NCBI GenBank assembly: GCA_046199005.1
Contig: CP176050.1
Location: 806,001-870,000 of the forward strand
Direction: 5' to 3'
Length of the DNA: 64,000 bases
DNA from: Ascidiimonas sp046199005
GTDB taxonomy: Bacteria; Bacteroidota; Bacteroidia; Flavobacteriales; Flavobacteriaceae
Positions 8,598 to 17,482 of this stretch are shown here, one piece after another; position 1 is the stretch's first letter, and each line of letters begins with the position of its first letter. Under the pieces are notes generated by a model. It worked only from the letters and a program-made list of their open reading frames with translations, did not search any database and had not been told where the DNA came from. Made by a program: the position numbers and the translations under genes.

Positions 8598-9467
8598 CTA
8601 TTCCGGCATTTTAATAAAACCCTTTTCTTCAGGAATCATTTTAAATTTTCCCGATTTCCAGCGTGTTTTTGCTTTTTCTATTTTGTCGCGCTCAGACGAA
8701 ACAAAATTCCAGAAAATATGACGCTCTTCTTCAAAAGGTTTCCCACCAAAAATAAGTAAATGAGTATCTTTATGAATGTTGAGTTTACATTGATCTTTTT
8801 CTTTGGTAACCAGTAAATTTCCTGCTGCGATATCCTCATTGCAGGCAGTGATGCTTCCGTCAACCACACAAATACCTATTTCACCGGAAACCTTTCCGCG
8901 CAGATCAAGCTGCGTATTTTCTTCGGCTTTTAATTCTAAAAGAAAAAGGTCTGAAAACACGGTCAGGGGCGATTCGGTATGATAAGCTTTGCCTGCAATC
9001 AATTTAAATTGAATACCATCATTTTTCCAGATAGGAAGGTCGGTCGCGTTTACATGCTGAAATGTAGGCTCCATGTCTTCCTTTTCCTTAGGTAATGCAA
9101 TCCATATTTGAAACCCGTGAACGGTATGTGAACCTCCGTTTCGAAGCTCAGAGGGTGTGCGTTCTGTATGTACAACGCCTTTGCCTGCAGTCATAAAATT
9201 CACAGAGCCGGGAGTGATCTTTTGCAAGCTGCCTATGCTGTCTCTGTGCATGATCTCGCCTTCAAATAAATAGGTCAATGTGGACAACCCAATATGCGGA
9301 TGTTGACCTATATCCAGGTAATTTGTGGTAATTTCAGTAGGTCCCATATGATCAATAAAAACAAAAGGACCCACCATTCGCTTTTTTCTAAAAGGAAGCA
9401 ATCTGCCTACAAGAAAATCACCAATGTCTCTGCTTCGCTCTGCAATAATGATGCCTGTGTTAGACAT
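8598..9467 (-). CDS. Pirin family protein (cupin; YhhW-like)
   Basis: 289 residues with a bicupin fold. The metal-binding set is visible and is numbered almost as in human pirin: H56 and H58 in QHPHIGLSTLTYLFEG, then H100 and E102 in GVVHTERTP. The C-terminal cupin ends in the pirin_C motif LIFGGKPFEE. Some bacterial relatives have quercetin 2,3-dioxygenase activity; others act as redox or metal sensors. I cannot tell which applies here. There is no signal peptide. It starts 3 nt after the upstream SPOR gene stops, so the two are co-transcribed. Confidence 0.9.
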   Translation of the reverse strand: MSNTGIIIAERSRDIGDFLVGRLLPFRKKRMVGPFVFIDHMGPTEITTNYLDIGQHPHIGLSTLTYLFEGEIMHRDSIGSLQKITPGSVNFMTAGKGVVHTERTPSELRNGGSHTVHGFQIWIALPKEKEDMEPTFQHVNATDLPIWKNDGIQFKLIAGKAYHTESPLTVFSDLFLLELKAEENTQLDLRGKVSGEIGICVVDGSITACNEDIAAGNLLVTKEKDQCKLNIHKDTHLLIFGGKPFEEERHIFWNFVSSERDKIEKAKTRWKSGKFKMIPEEKGFIKMPE

Positions 9468-9470
9468 TTG

Positions 9471-9851
9471 TTAAGGTGTTAGGATGAAGGCACTCGGATA
9501 TCGTTTCTTCACTTCTGTGAGTTTTTTATCTGCTTCCAAGCGTGTTCTAAATTTACCAACTCTCACTTTATAATTGGGCGTTTCGAAGAAAACATCGCAT
9601 TCCCAACCCGGAAAATACAACTTGAATTTTGAGGAAGAGGTTTTGGCACCTTCTAGATTCCCATTGTAGATCTGAATCTTAAAAAAGTCCTTTTCATCCG
9701 TAGCGTTTAATTCTTTTTTTAGCTGAATCAATTGATCGATAAGGGGATCTTGTTCAACGGTAATTTTACCTTCTTGAGCCTGCGTAACAGTTAGTGTTAT
9801 GGAAAAAAACAAGAGGCTAAAAATTAACTTTTTATGGAGTGACGGTTTCAT
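9471..9851 (-). CDS. Small secreted SPOR-domain protein
   Basis: 126 residues. A signal peptide (KKLIFSLLFFSITLTVTQA, cut near residue 25) is followed by a short linker (DPLIDQLIQLKKELN). A SPOR-type domain covers about 56-126: FKIQIYNGNLEGAK, then YKVRVGKFRTRLEADKKL and KKRYPSAFIL. SPOR domains bind peptidoglycan stripped of stem peptides, typically at division sites, so the mature protein should be periplasmic. It is the first gene of the SPOR-pirin pair, divergent from the respiratory operon. Confidence 0.8.
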   Translation of the reverse strand: MKPSLHKKLIFSLLFFSITLTVTQAQEGKITVEQDPLIDQLIQLKKELNATDEKDFFKIQIYNGNLEGAKTSSSKFKLYFPGWECDVFFETPNYKVRVGKFRTRLEADKKLTEVKKRYPSAFILTP

Positions 9852-9869
9852 GTTTTGTGCTGTTTTTTA

Positions 9870-9877
9870 CAAAAGTA
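9870..9877 (-). promoter_or_regulatory. -7 box of the SPOR-pirin promoter
   Basis: TACTTTTG on the minus strand matches TAnnTTTG. It lies 18 bp before the ATG at 9851. No good TTTG box is visible 19 bp upstream. Confidence 0.55.
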
Positions 9878-9952
9878 AATTATTCTGTTAATTAGGTAAC
9901 GCAAATCCTTATTTAGAATTGTTATAAATTAAATATTAACGCATCTCTAACA

Positions 9953-9983
9953 TTTCCCAAATCGACTCTATGTCGTATTTTTG
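9953..9983 (+). promoter_or_regulatory. Promoter of the ACIII-oxidase operon
   Basis: TTTC (9953-9956), a 19-bp spacer and TATTTTTG (9976-9983) give a near-perfect Bacteroidota promoter. The leader to actA is about 80 nt. It contains an 8-bp stem GGTACGGT (9998-10005) / ACCGTGCC (10035-10042) with one G-U pair and a 29-nt loop. Confidence 0.7.
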
Positions 9984-10071
9984 CTTCCGAATTTACAGGT
10001 ACGGTATTTACAGTTTATATAGAGCATCGAAAAAACCGTGCCAATACAAGTAGATAACACATATATTCAAT

Positions 10072-11412
10072 ATGAGAAAGGTGATACACCGCAATTCAAT
10101 TTCCAGAATTTTAGGTATTAGCTTGGCACTTTCGCTAGCATTTTCCACTACTCTTTTTGCTCAGGATGTCGTAGATGCGGCAGCTCCTGCATTAGTCGAG
10201 GAAGCTCCGGCAGACGATTTAGGTGGTGACCCTGAAAAAGGGAAAGCGTTGTTTAAAGCGAATTGTGCTGCATGTCATGCACTTAATAAGAGAATGACAG
10301 GTCCTGCGCTTGCAGGGGTTGCTGAGAAATATGAGCGTGAGTGGCTTTACAAATGGATTAAAAACAGTTCTGCTTTAATCGCATCTGGTGATGCGCAGGC
10401 AGTAGCGATCTGGGAAGAATACAACAAAGCGGCCATGAATTCATTTCCGCAATTGTCCAATACAGATATAGACAATATCCTAGCGTATACGAGTGCTCCG
10501 CCACCGCCGCCGCAGCCTGATTTAGTTCCGGGTGGAAAAACGGTTGTTGCTACTGAATCTGGAATTCCCAGCGAGATCATCTTAATAGCCTTGGCATTAG
10601 TGTTTGGGATGTTGGTGGTTATGTTGTTTTTGGTGAACAAAACACTGCGTCGCATTGCAGAAGCGAATGGAGTTGAGATCGTAAAAGCTGAAAGTGATGA
10701 TAAGCTGCCTATTTGGAAAGCTTTTGCTCAGAATCAGTTTTTAGTGATCTGTTCTACGATTATTCTATTGCTGGCCAGTGCCTACTTTGGTTACGGTTAC
10801 CTGATGCAGGTAGGAGTAGATCAGGGGTATATGCCTGTACAGCCGATCCATTATTCACACAAGATACACGCTGGTTACAATGAGATCGAATGTAAATACT
10901 GTCACTCTTCTGCAAGAGTTTCAAAACACTCCGGAATTCCTGCAATGAATGTTTGTATGAATTGTCATAAAAACATTGCTGAGTACAATGGGGAAGAAGA
11001 TCTTGAGAACGGTTATACCAAAGAGTTCTATACAAAAGAGATCAAAAAACTATATGCTGCTGTTGGTTGGGATGAAGAAACCCAGAGTTATACAGGAGAG
11101 CAACAACCTATAAAATGGGTTCGGATTCACAATCTTCCTGACTTTGCATATTTCAATCACGCTCAGCACGTAACGGTTGGTAAAATTGAGTGTCAGAAGT
11201 GTCATGGTCCTGTTGAGGAAATGGAGATCATGTATCAGTACTCTCCACTTACCATGGGATGGTGTATCAATTGTCACCGTGAGACAAATGTTCAAATGGA
11301 AGGCAATGAATACTACGAAAAGATCCATGCTCAGTTATCAGAGAAATACGGGGTAGAGCAACTTACTGCAGCGCAAATGGGTGGCTTGGAATGTGGAAAA
11401 TGTCACTACTAA
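10072..11412 (+). CDS. actA: Alternative complex III subunit ActA: monohaem domain fused to pentahaem cytochrome c
   Basis: 446 residues with six CxxCH haem-c motifs. One is at 65-69 (CAACH) in an N-terminal class I cytochrome domain ending FPQLSNTDIDNILAYT. Five are in the C-terminal ActA domain: 274-278, 295-299, 374-378, 398-402 and 441-445, the last at the extreme C-terminus. A signal sequence covers 1-31. A Pro-rich linker (143-147) and two hydrophobic helices (about 165-188 and 223-245) separate the parts. ActA is the multihaem periplasmic subunit that takes electrons from the ActB iron-sulfur clusters and passes them towards the oxidase. The fused front domain may be the built-in electron carrier. 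First gene of actABCDEF-coxBA. Confidence 0.93.
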   Translation: MRKVIHRNSISRILGISLALSLAFSTTLFAQDVVDAAAPALVEEAPADDLGGDPEKGKALFKANCAACHALNKRMTGPALAGVAEKYEREWLYKWIKNSSALIASGDAQAVAIWEEYNKAAMNSFPQLSNTDIDNILAYTSAPPPPPQPDLVPGGKTVVATESGIPSEIILIALALVFGMLVVMLFLVNKTLRRIAEANGVEIVKAESDDKLPIWKAFAQNQFLVICSTIILLLASAYFGYGYLMQVGVDQGYMPVQPIHYSHKIHAGYNEIECKYCHSSARVSKHSGIPAMNVCMNCHKNIAEYNGEEDLENGYTKEFYTKEIKKLYAAVGWDEETQSYTGEQQPIKWVRIHNLPDFAYFNHAQHVTVGKIECQKCHGPVEEMEIMYQYSPLTMGWCINCHRETNVQMEGNEYYEKIHAQLSEKYGVEQLTAAQMGGLECGKCHY

Positions 11413-11443
11413 TAAACGAAAAGGCTAATATCATTATATAAAT

Positions 11444-14400
11444 ATGGCGTCAAACAAGAAATACTGGAAAAGTGTGGAAGAGCTGAACCCTGAGAGTTCA
11501 GTTATAGAAACACTCAAACAGAATGAGTTTGTAGAACAGATTCCGGTAGATGATTTTCTAGGGGATAAAGAAACTTTAGAAGCTTCTTCAACTACCCGAA
11601 GAGATTTTCTTAAATATGTAGGTTTCAGCACGGCGGCTGCAACACTTGCTTCGTGCGACGGACCTGTAGTAAAGTCAATCCCTTACATCATACAGCCGGA
11701 ACAAATTCGTCCCGGGGTAGCAGATTATTATGCTACGACTATTGCTGATGGATATGATTTTGCTAGCGTTCTTGTAAAAACAAGAGAAGGCAGGCCTATT
11801 AAGATTGAGAACAACAATGAGGCATCTGTCAATGGAGCTGCAAACGCCAGAGTTCAGGCTTCTGTTCTTACCATGTATGATGCTCAAAGAGTTCAGGGGC
11901 CCAAAAAAGCCGGAGAAGATATTTCTTGGTCGGCTTTGGATGCTGAAGTAATGAAGGCTCTGAATGATGCTCAGGCGGGAGGAAAGCAAATAGTATTCCT
12001 TACGCAAACCTATGCAAGTCCATCTACAAACCGACTAGTAAAAGCATTTAGTGAGAAATATAGCAATGCTAAACATATTCAATACGATGCAATCTCAGAA
12101 GATGCAGCGTTAAATGCTTTTGAGTTAAAATATGGAACCAGAGCTTTAGCTGATTACGATTTTGCAAAGGCAGATGTGATAGTTTCTGTCGGAGCAGATT
12201 TTCTTTCCGATTGGCAAGGAGGCGGATTCGCAAAAGGGTATTCTTCGGGAAGAGTTCCTAAGGATGGCAAAATGTCCTATCACGTACAATTTGAGTCTAA
12301 CATGTCTCTTAGTGGGGCAAACGCAGACAAAAGAGTCCCACTTACGGTGGCGGAACAAAAGATTGCGCTCGCTAAGATATACGGCTACGTGAATGGAGTA
12401 AGTGTTTCTGGTAAATCGCTTCCGGAAAATGTGGAAGCTGCTGTGAAGTCGGCGGCAAACAGACTCAAAAAAGCAGGATCAAAAGGAGTTTTGATAACGG
12501 GTCTGCAAGATGTAGATGCGCAGGCATTAGCATTACAGATAAATGAAAATATTAATAGTCAGGTAGTTGATACGGATGCGCCAAAGATGACCCGTCAGGG
12601 GAATGTAGCGAATTTAAACCAACTAATGGCCGATATGAAATCAGGGAACGTAGGTGTGTTGATCATGAGTGGTGTAAACCCGATGTACACATTAGCTAAT
12701 GCAGACGATTTCAAGGCAGGATTGGATAAAGTAGGTCTTTCGGTAACCTTTACGATGAAAGAGGATGAAACGGCACTCGTGTCTAACATCATTGCCGCAG
12801 CGCCTCATTACTTAGAGTCTTGGGGAGATGTTGAGCTCAAAAAAGGAAGTTACAGTCTTATACAGCCAACGATCAGACCTCTTTTTGATACCCGGCAATT
12901 TCAGGATGCGCTCTTGAAGTGGGCAGGTATAGAAACGGCGTACTACGATTATATTAAAGAAACATGGACTTCTTCCGTTCTCGGAGGGTCTGAATGGAAT
13001 AAAGCATTACACGATGGTGTGTTTACACCGTCGGTAAGTTTAGAGGAAACAGTAGTTGAAGAGGTGACACAAGCAGATGAGGAATCTTTGGAAGAAGAAG
13101 TACCAACATCGGCTTTCGTAGTGGCTTCTGCTGTTCGTAAATTAGCAAACGCTGCCTCCGAGGGAATGGAGTTGGTGTTATATCCGAAAGTCGGTATGGG
13201 AGATGGGAAACAGGCAAATAATCCCTGGTTACAGGAATTTCCTGATCCGATCACTCGTGTATCATGGGATAATTACTTGACGATGTCTTCAGCTGATGCG
13301 GGAGATGCTTATAAGAACTGGAATGTAGCCAATGGCGGTCTTAACGGTAGCTATGCAAAAGTAACTCTGGCAGATGGCACTACATTAGAAAAAGTTCCTG
13401 TTATAATTCAGCCCGGTCAGGCAAAAGGTACCGTCGGTCTCGCATTTGGATACGGCAAAAAAGCCGGAATGCAACAAGAAATGCAGACGGGTGTAAATGC
13501 TTATAAAGTATACAAAGAATTTAGTGATGTACAGCAAGTAACGCTTGAGCCAGTTTCAGGTGAGCATGAATTCGCTTGTGTACAGCTTCACAATACTCTT
13601 ATGGGTAGAGGTGATATCGTAAAAGAGACTACATTAGAGGTCTTTAATACGAAATCACATCACGAATGGAACCACAAGCCAGAAGTTTCTTTGAATCACG
13701 AAGAAGTAGAAGCTGTTTCGGTTGATTTATGGGATTCCTTTGATCGTTCTATAGGGCATCATTTCAATCTTTCGATAGATCTTAACGCCTGTACAGGTTG
13801 TGGAGCTTGTGTAGTTGCTTGTCATGCAGAGAACAACGTTCCTGTAGTAGGTAAAGCAGAAGTTCGCAAATCTCGTGATATGCACTGGTTGCGAATTGAC
13901 CGTTATTATTCTTCCGAAGAGACTTTTGAAGGAGACAACGAAACTAAAGAGAATATTTCAGGTTTAGGAGATTCACTATCTACGTTTGGCGAAATGGAGA
14001 ATGCTTCGGCAAATCCTCAGGTTGCATTCCAGCCGGTGATGTGTCAGCATTGTAACCATGCGCCTTGTGAAACGGTATGTCCGGTTGCGGCAACTTCTCA
14101 CAGTCGCCAGGGTCAAAATCACATGGCTTATAACAGATGTGTAGGTACAAGATATTGTGCAAACAACTGTCCTTATAAAGTAAGACGTTTTAATTGGTTC
14201 TTGTACAATAATAACGATGAGTTTGATTTCCACATGAATAATGATCTGGGGAAAATGGTGCTTAATCCTGATGTAAACGTACGTTCAAGAGGGGTAATGG
14301 AAAAATGCTCGCTTTGTATTCAGAAGACTCAAAAAACCATACTTGACGCAAAGAGAGAAGGTAGAGAAGTTAAAGAAGGGGAGTTTGAAACTGCCTGTTC

Positions 14401-14566
14401 GGCAGCATGTCCTTCAAACGCAATGGTTTTTGGAGATATTAATATGGAAGGAAGTAAGGTTGCAGAGCTTAAGGAAAGTGATAGAATGTATCACCTTCTT
14501 GAGCATGTAGGTACACGACCTAATGTATTCTATCACGTAAAAGTGAGAAATACTAACGAAGCTTAA
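11444..14566 (+). CDS. actB: Alternative complex III iron-sulfur subunit ActB
   Basis: 1040 residues. An unusually late twin-arginine signal (TTRRDFLKYVGFSTAAATLASC, RR at 52-53) ends in a lipobox-like Cys71. This is the extended Tat signal known for this family. A molybdopterin-oxidoreductase-like domain (about 80-740) follows; in ActB it carries no molybdenum cofactor. The ferredoxin-like C-terminal part has Cys groups C783/786/789/793, C867/870/875/879, C899/905/909, C955/958 and C985/989, enough for the expected three [4Fe-4S] and one [3Fe-4S]. It relays electrons from the quinol site to ActA. An acidic insert (about 535-550) is a local oddity. actC follows after 31 nt. Confidence 0.96.
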   Translation: MASNKKYWKSVEELNPESSVIETLKQNEFVEQIPVDDFLGDKETLEASSTTRRDFLKYVGFSTAAATLASCDGPVVKSIPYIIQPEQIRPGVADYYATTIADGYDFASVLVKTREGRPIKIENNNEASVNGAANARVQASVLTMYDAQRVQGPKKAGEDISWSALDAEVMKALNDAQAGGKQIVFLTQTYASPSTNRLVKAFSEKYSNAKHIQYDAISEDAALNAFELKYGTRALADYDFAKADVIVSVGADFLSDWQGGGFAKGYSSGRVPKDGKMSYHVQFESNMSLSGANADKRVPLTVAEQKIALAKIYGYVNGVSVSGKSLPENVEAAVKSAANRLKKAGSKGVLITGLQDVDAQALALQINENINSQVVDTDAPKMTRQGNVANLNQLMADMKSGNVGVLIMSGVNPMYTLANADDFKAGLDKVGLSVTFTMKEDETALVSNIIAAAPHYLESWGDVELKKGSYSLIQPTIRPLFDTRQFQDALLKWAGIETAYYDYIKETWTSSVLGGSEWNKALHDGVFTPSVSLEETVVEEVTQADEESLEEEVPTSAFVVASAVRKLANAASEGMELVLYPKVGMGDGKQANNPWLQEFPDPITRVSWDNYLTMSSADAGDAYKNWNVANGGLNGSYAKVTLADGTTLEKVPVIIQPGQAKGTVGLAFGYGKKAGMQQEMQTGVNAYKVYKEFSDVQQVTLEPVSGEHEFACVQLHNTLMGRGDIVKETTLEVFNTKSHHEWNHKPEVSLNHEEVEAVSVDLWDSFDRSIGHHFNLSIDLNACTGCGACVVACHAENNVPVVGKAEVRKSRDMHWLRIDRYYSSEETFEGDNETKENISGLGDSLSTFGEMENASANPQVAFQPVMCQHCNHAPCETVCPVAATSHSRQGQNHMAYNRCVGTRYCANNCPYKVRRFNWFLYNNNDEFDFHMNNDLGKMVLNPDVNVRSRGVMEKCSLCIQKTQKTILDAKREGREVKEGEFETACSAACPSNAMVFGDINMEGSKVAELKESDRMYHLLEHVGTRPNVFYHVKVRNTNEA

Positions 14567-14597
14567 AATAAATTAATAAGACAATTATAAAAGGATT

Positions 14598-16361
14598 ATG
14601 GCGTCGCATTACGAAGCACCTATACGAAAACCCTTAGTTACCGGAGATAAAACTTATCACGATGTAACTGTTGACATTGCAGCTCCCGTTGAAGGAAGAG
14701 CGAACAAACAATGGTGGATTGTATTCTCCATTGCTTTGGTGGCATTTCTTTGGGGATTGGGTTGTATAATTTATACGATTTCTACAGGAATCGGTACCTG
14801 GGGTCTTAACAAAACAGTTGGATGGGCCTGGGATATTACCAACTTCGTTTGGTGGGTAGGTATTGGTCATGCCGGAACACTTATCTCGGCAGTACTTTTA
14901 TTATTCCGTCAAAAATGGAGAATGGCAATTAACCGTTCTGCAGAAGCGATGACCATCTTTTCTGTGGTGCAGGCAGGTTTATTTCCTATCATACACATGG
15001 GACGTCCCTGGTTGGCTTATTGGGTAGTACCTATTCCAAACCAATACGGGTCACTTTGGGTGAATTTTAATTCCCCTTTACTTTGGGACGTATTCGCAAT
15101 ATCCACTTATTTATCGGTATCATTAGTATTCTGGTGGACTGGATTGCTTCCGGATTTCGCCATGATTAGAGATAGGGCCGTGAAACCCTTCCAGAAAAAG
15201 ATATATAGTATTTTAAGTTTCGGATGGAGCGGACGTGCTAAAGACTGGCAGCGTTTTGAGGAGGTTTCACTTGTGTTAGCAGGTTTGGCAACGCCGCTGG
15301 TACTATCGGTTCACACGATCGTATCCTTTGACTTTGCGACCTCAGTAATCCCAGGATGGCACACTACTATTTTTCCGCCTTACTTTGTGGCAGGAGCTAT
15401 TTTCTCAGGTTTTGCAATGGTAAATACATTGCTTATCATCATGAGAAAAGTAGTAAATCTTGAGAATTACATCACCGTACAGCACATAGAATTAATGAAT
15501 ATTGTGATCATGATCACGGGTTCCATTGTAGGTTGTGCATATATTACTGAGCTGTTCATTGCGTGGTACTCAGGAGTAGAATACGAGCAGTATGCTTTCC
15601 TTAACAGAGCAACCGGACCTTATTGGTGGGCTTACTGGGCAATGATGACCTGTAACGTATTTTCACCGCAATTTATGTGGTCTAAGCGATTGCGAACAAG
15701 CATCATGTTCTCGTTTATTATTTCGATTGTTGTAAATATCGGAATGTGGTTTGAGCGTTTTGTAATTATCGTGACATCACTTCACAGAGATTATCTTCCA
15801 TCTTCGTGGACAATGTTCTCTCCAACTTTTGTAGATATAGGGATATATATTGGTACCATCGGATTTTTCTTTGTACTCTTCTTATTGTATGCCCGAACCT
15901 TTCCTGTGATTGCACAGGCAGAGGTCAAAACGATATTGAAATCATCCGGAGAGCGTTTCAAAAAGTTACGTGAGGCTGGAAAGCCTTTATATGAAATGCC
16001 TGCGGCGATTACACCTACTTCGACAGCAGTGTACACGGAAGAAAAAGTGCTAATAACCGAAGATGAAGTAATTGTAGAACGAAAAGTAGAAGTTAAAGCA
16101 GATAGTGAAAAAGTAAATGAGCTATTTGCCAATATAGGAACATTTGACCCAGCTACGCAAACACCAGATCCGCTTCAGAAAATCAATGGAATAGGACCTG
16201 TTATGGAGCGTACTTTAAACCAAATCGGAATTTTTACGTTCGATCAGGTAAGCAGAATGACGGAGAAGGAATACAATCTGTTAGATGAGATCACTGGTTC
16301 ATTCCCCGGAAGAGCACAGAGAGATGACTGGGCAGGTCAGGCAAAAGAATTAAAGAAATAG
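14598..16361 (+). CDS. actC: Alternative complex III membrane subunit ActC (NrfD-like) with helix-hairpin-helix tail
   Basis: 587 residues. Residues 1-440 are an NrfD/PsrC-type quinol-binding integral membrane protein with about ten helices; GIGHAGTLISAVLLL, FPIIHMGRPW and VHTIVSFDFA are family-typical. Residues 441-523 form a charged Val/Glu-rich cytoplasmic linker. Residues 524-587 form a compact module (PLQKINGIGPVMERTL, later GRAQRDDWAGQAKEL) that looks like a helix-hairpin-helix domain with its GIGP turn. Basic ActC proteins are roughly 440-480 residues in my recollection, so the tail is an accretion. Quinol oxidation by the core is known for the complex; the tail's role is unknown. actD follows after 10 nt. 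Confidence 0.93.
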   Translation: MASHYEAPIRKPLVTGDKTYHDVTVDIAAPVEGRANKQWWIVFSIALVAFLWGLGCIIYTISTGIGTWGLNKTVGWAWDITNFVWWVGIGHAGTLISAVLLLFRQKWRMAINRSAEAMTIFSVVQAGLFPIIHMGRPWLAYWVVPIPNQYGSLWVNFNSPLLWDVFAISTYLSVSLVFWWTGLLPDFAMIRDRAVKPFQKKIYSILSFGWSGRAKDWQRFEEVSLVLAGLATPLVLSVHTIVSFDFATSVIPGWHTTIFPPYFVAGAIFSGFAMVNTLLIIMRKVVNLENYITVQHIELMNIVIMITGSIVGCAYITELFIAWYSGVEYEQYAFLNRATGPYWWAYWAMMTCNVFSPQFMWSKRLRTSIMFSFIISIVVNIGMWFERFVIIVTSLHRDYLPSSWTMFSPTFVDIGIYIGTIGFFFVLFLLYARTFPVIAQAEVKTILKSSGERFKKLREAGKPLYEMPAAITPTSTAVYTEEKVLITEDEVIVERKVEVKADSEKVNELFANIGTFDPATQTPDPLQKINGIGPVMERTLNQIGIFTFDQVSRMTEKEYNLLDEITGSFPGRAQRDDWAGQAKELKK

Positions 16362-16371
16362 AGATCAGTAT

Positions 16372-16896
16372 ATGAGCACTAAAGTTGTACAAGCATTTTA
16401 TAACGATGACGATATATTGATGAATGCAGTCAAGAAAGTAAAGGCTGCTAAACATCATATTGAAGAGGTTTATTGTCCCTTTCCCGTACACGGTCTTGAT
16501 AAGGCTATGGGATTGGCACCTACCCGAATTGCGATCACTTCGTTCATGTATGGTTGTCTTGGGTTGACAGTTGCTATCGTAATGATGAATTATATTATGA
16601 TAGAAGACTGGCCTCAGGATATAGGAGGAAAACCAAGTTTTAGCTATTTCCAGAACATGCCTGCTTTTGTACCGGTAATGTTTGAATTAACCGTTTTCTT
16701 TGCGGCCCACCTTATGGTGATCACCTTTTATTTAAGAAGTAGATTATGGCCATTTAAAGAAGCAGAAAATCCGGATGTCAGAACCACTGATGATCATTTT
16801 CTTATGGAAGTTGCCATACACGATAATGAACAGGAGCTTACGGATTTATTAATGCAAACGGGAGCAGTAGAAATTAAAGTATCAGAAAAGCACTAA
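16372..16896 (+). CDS. actD: Alternative complex III subunit ActD (DUF3341)
   Basis: 174 residues. A cytoplasmic N-terminal part with a ferredoxin-like fold contains VQAFYNDDDILMNAVKKVK and EVYCPFPVHGLDKAMG. Two transmembrane helices follow, at about 55-77 and 98-122. This is the DUF3341 pattern; ActD contacts ActC and ActF and has no cofactor. It lies between actC (10 nt) and actE (8 nt) with no room for a promoter. Confidence 0.93.
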   Translation: MSTKVVQAFYNDDDILMNAVKKVKAAKHHIEEVYCPFPVHGLDKAMGLAPTRIAITSFMYGCLGLTVAIVMMNYIMIEDWPQDIGGKPSFSYFQNMPAFVPVMFELTVFFAAHLMVITFYLRSRLWPFKEAENPDVRTTDDHFLMEVAIHDNEQELTDLLMQTGAVEIKVSEKH

Positions 16897-16904
16897 TTAC
16901 AAAT

Positions 16905-17462
16905 ATGAAAAGCTTTATCAATATAGGATTAATTGTGAGTACCTTAGTGCTGATGTCTTCTTGTGCAGACAGCTCTAAGCCTAATTATCAATATTTTCCC
17001 AATATGTATGAATCGGTAGGATATGAGACCTATTCAGAGGCAGAATTTCTTCCGAATGACATGGAAGCTTTACTTCCACCAGATCATACTATAAAAAGAG
17101 GCTGGATGCCTTATCCTTATGAAAATACGATAGAAGGAAAAGAAATGGCGAGAGCAGAGTTAACCAGTCCGATAGATTCCACTCAGATCGAATCAAATAT
17201 GGCTTCCGGGAAAGAATTGTACGATATCTATTGTGCAGTATGTCACGGGACCAAAGGAGATGGACAGGGAATACTTATGAAGCGTGAAAAAATATTGGGA
17301 GTGCCAAGTTACAAGGACCGTGATATCAATGTAGGAAGTACTTTTCATGTACTGTACTATGGATTGAACTCCATGGGATCGTATGCCTCACAGTTAAATG
17401 AACAGGAAAGATGGATGGTTTCTGAATATGTGATGAAACTAAGACAAGATTTAATAAAATAA
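16905..17462 (+). CDS. actE: Alternative complex III monohaem cytochrome c lipoprotein ActE
   Basis: 185 residues. The lipoprotein signal ends LMSSC, with Cys20 as the predicted acylation site. A linker rich in Tyr/Pro follows, then a class I cytochrome c domain with CAVCH at 110-114. Likely distal Met ligands are in the NSMGSYASQL region. ActE is the monohaem subunit of ACIII anchored to the outer face of the inner membrane. It brings the c-type haem count in this operon to seven, with six in ActA. actF follows after 20 nt. Confidence 0.93.
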   Translation: MKSFINIGLIVSTLVLMSSCADSSKPNYQYFPNMYESVGYETYSEAEFLPNDMEALLPPDHTIKRGWMPYPYENTIEGKEMARAELTSPIDSTQIESNMASGKELYDIYCAVCHGTKGDGQGILMKREKILGVPSYKDRDINVGSTFHVLYYGLNSMGSYASQLNEQERWMVSEYVMKLRQDLIK

Positions 17463-17482
17463 TTATCAGATAGCGACCAGAT

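Noticed and set aside
13019..13110. Acidic low-complexity insert in ActB, considered as a frameshift scar
   Set aside because: The frame is intact on both sides and flanking domains align with the family; an ordinary linker or insert.
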